From Tenacibaculum caenipelagi (GTDB lineage: Bacteria; Bacteroidota; Bacteroidia; Flavobacteriales; Flavobacteriaceae): DNA of 64,000 bases. The first letter of the stretch is position 1; every line of letters starts with the position of its first letter. Below are positions 63,548-64,000 of this stretch, piece by piece. Where the stretch lies: assembly GCF_004363005.1 (NCBI RefSeq), contig NZ_SNYH01000001.1, forward strand, positions 310,001 through 374,000, given 5' to 3'. The notes under the pieces were generated by a model that did no database searches, had not been told where the DNA came from, and saw only the letters and a list, made by a program, of their open reading frames with translations. A program made the translations under genes and the position numbers.

Positions 63548-63685
63548 ATTGCGAAGGTAATAAGATTTTAGTTTGGTTGTTATTATAGATTTATAAACTT
63601 AACAGATAGTAAAACAGCAGTCTTTAGCATTGTAAACAATCCTTATCTTACTAATAATCAATGTTTTTTTTAATAAAAATTTGCG

Positions 63686-63725
63686 CAATTAAATAACTGC
63701 ATATATATTTACAGTTAAATAACTG
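63686..63725 (+). promoter_or_regulatory. Twin operators flanking a -7 box before the ArsR-type gene
   Basis: CAATTAAATAACTG (63686-63699) and CAGTTAAATAACTG (63712-63725) lie 26 bases apart. The second has perfect arms CAGTTA/TAACTG. Between them is TATATTTA (63704-63711), one base off TAnnTTTG. A repressor bound to either would cover the promoter. Confidence 0.6.
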
Positions 63726-63729
63726 CGTA

Positions 63730-64000
63730 ATGAAACTAAGACGAGATGTTTTTCAGGCTATAGCCGACCCAACTAGGAGGACAATAATTACATTGGTAGC
63801 ATTCAATGCTATGACTCCTACTGCTATAGCAGAAAATTTTGATTACTCGAGACAAACTATCTCTAAACACATACAAATTCTTACAGAGTGTGAAATTTTA
63901 GAGCAAGAACAAAAGGGACGAGAAATTTACTATCAACTAAACCCAAAAGGCATGGAAGAAATAGCCAATTTTATTGAGCCTTTCAGAAAATTATGGGACG
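63730..64000 (+). CDS. ArsR-type winged-helix regulator, C-terminus cut by window edge
   Basis: The first 90 codons start [20 protein letters not shown], a classic ArsR/HTH_20 opening. Then [20 protein letters not shown] is the recognition helix and [14 protein letters not shown] the wing. No metal-binding CxC is present in the visible part. Regulators of this type often precede an SRPBCC/AHSA1-domain gene in Bacteroidetes, which would lie beyond the window. The twin operators just upstream suggest autoregulation. Confidence 0.9.
   Translation, partial: MKLRRDVFQAIADPTRRTIITLVAFNAMTPTAIAENFDYSRQTISKHIQILTECEILEQEQKGREIYYQLNPKGMEEIANFIEPFRKLWD

Overview
The window is AT-rich chromosomal DNA from a member of the Bacteroidetes, most likely a marine Flavobacteriaceae close to Tenacibaculum. 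The genus is inferred from the gene complement. Supporting signs are -7 boxes close to TAnnTTTG (for example at 2965 and 45624), few Shine-Dalgarno sequences, and families typical of flavobacteria: DUF2520 next to a KdsC-like phosphatase, the DUF4870/PadR/PspC trio, HglS, CtlX and a 7TM-HD PgpH-like protein.

Layout. 1-6.5 kb: a truncated MATE exporter with a structured leader, a housekeeping trio (DUF2520, KdsC-like, DUF2147), and a nitric-oxide module (Rrf2/NsrR-like regulator, RIC repair protein, quinol NO reductase) with two matching palindromic operators. 6.5-26 kb: an accessory island. It holds two Cys-rich peptides with 23-residue double-glycine leaders, a roughly 1.2-kb array of ~199-bp repeats made of inverted-repeat modules, and a five-gene minus-strand cluster. 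The cluster encodes two small proteins, a 1227-aa protein, a DNase I-fold nuclease and a ~3587-aa protein with LysM-like modules. The island ends at a tRNA Ser-Pro-Arg cluster. 26-42.5 kb: mainly core genes, namely pgpH-like, thiolase, an NlpC/P60 protein, a TPR protein, gyrA, clpC, a methyltransferase, hutH and a TlpA-like lipoprotein. 42.5-44.1 kb: a decayed IS1-family transposase and a third double-glycine peptide. 44.2-49 kb: AIM24, DUF4442, DUF4870, PadR, PspC and DUF4440 proteins. 49-56.3 kb: mixed accessory genes, including a frameshifted gene between repeat elements, VOC, CPBP, SigZ-like, a sterol desaturase-like hydroxylase, S41, Crp-like and MBL proteins. 56.5-64 kb: a catabolic module (HglS, Lrp-type regulator, Dph6-like protein, FAD/Fe-S D-2-hydroxyglutarate dehydrogenase-like protein), then CtlX and an ArsR-type regulator cut by the window edge.

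How genes work together. The NO module should sense NO, reduce it to N2O and repair damaged iron centres. HglS and the FAD/Fe-S oxidoreductase form two consecutive steps from 2-oxoadipate to 2-oxoglutarate, the end of a lysine degradation route, probably under the Lrp-type regulator. The best candidate for an undescribed system is the 9.2-25.8 kb cluster: two giant beta-rich proteins without recognisable signal peptides or type IX sorting tails, encoded with a nuclease and two small proteins.
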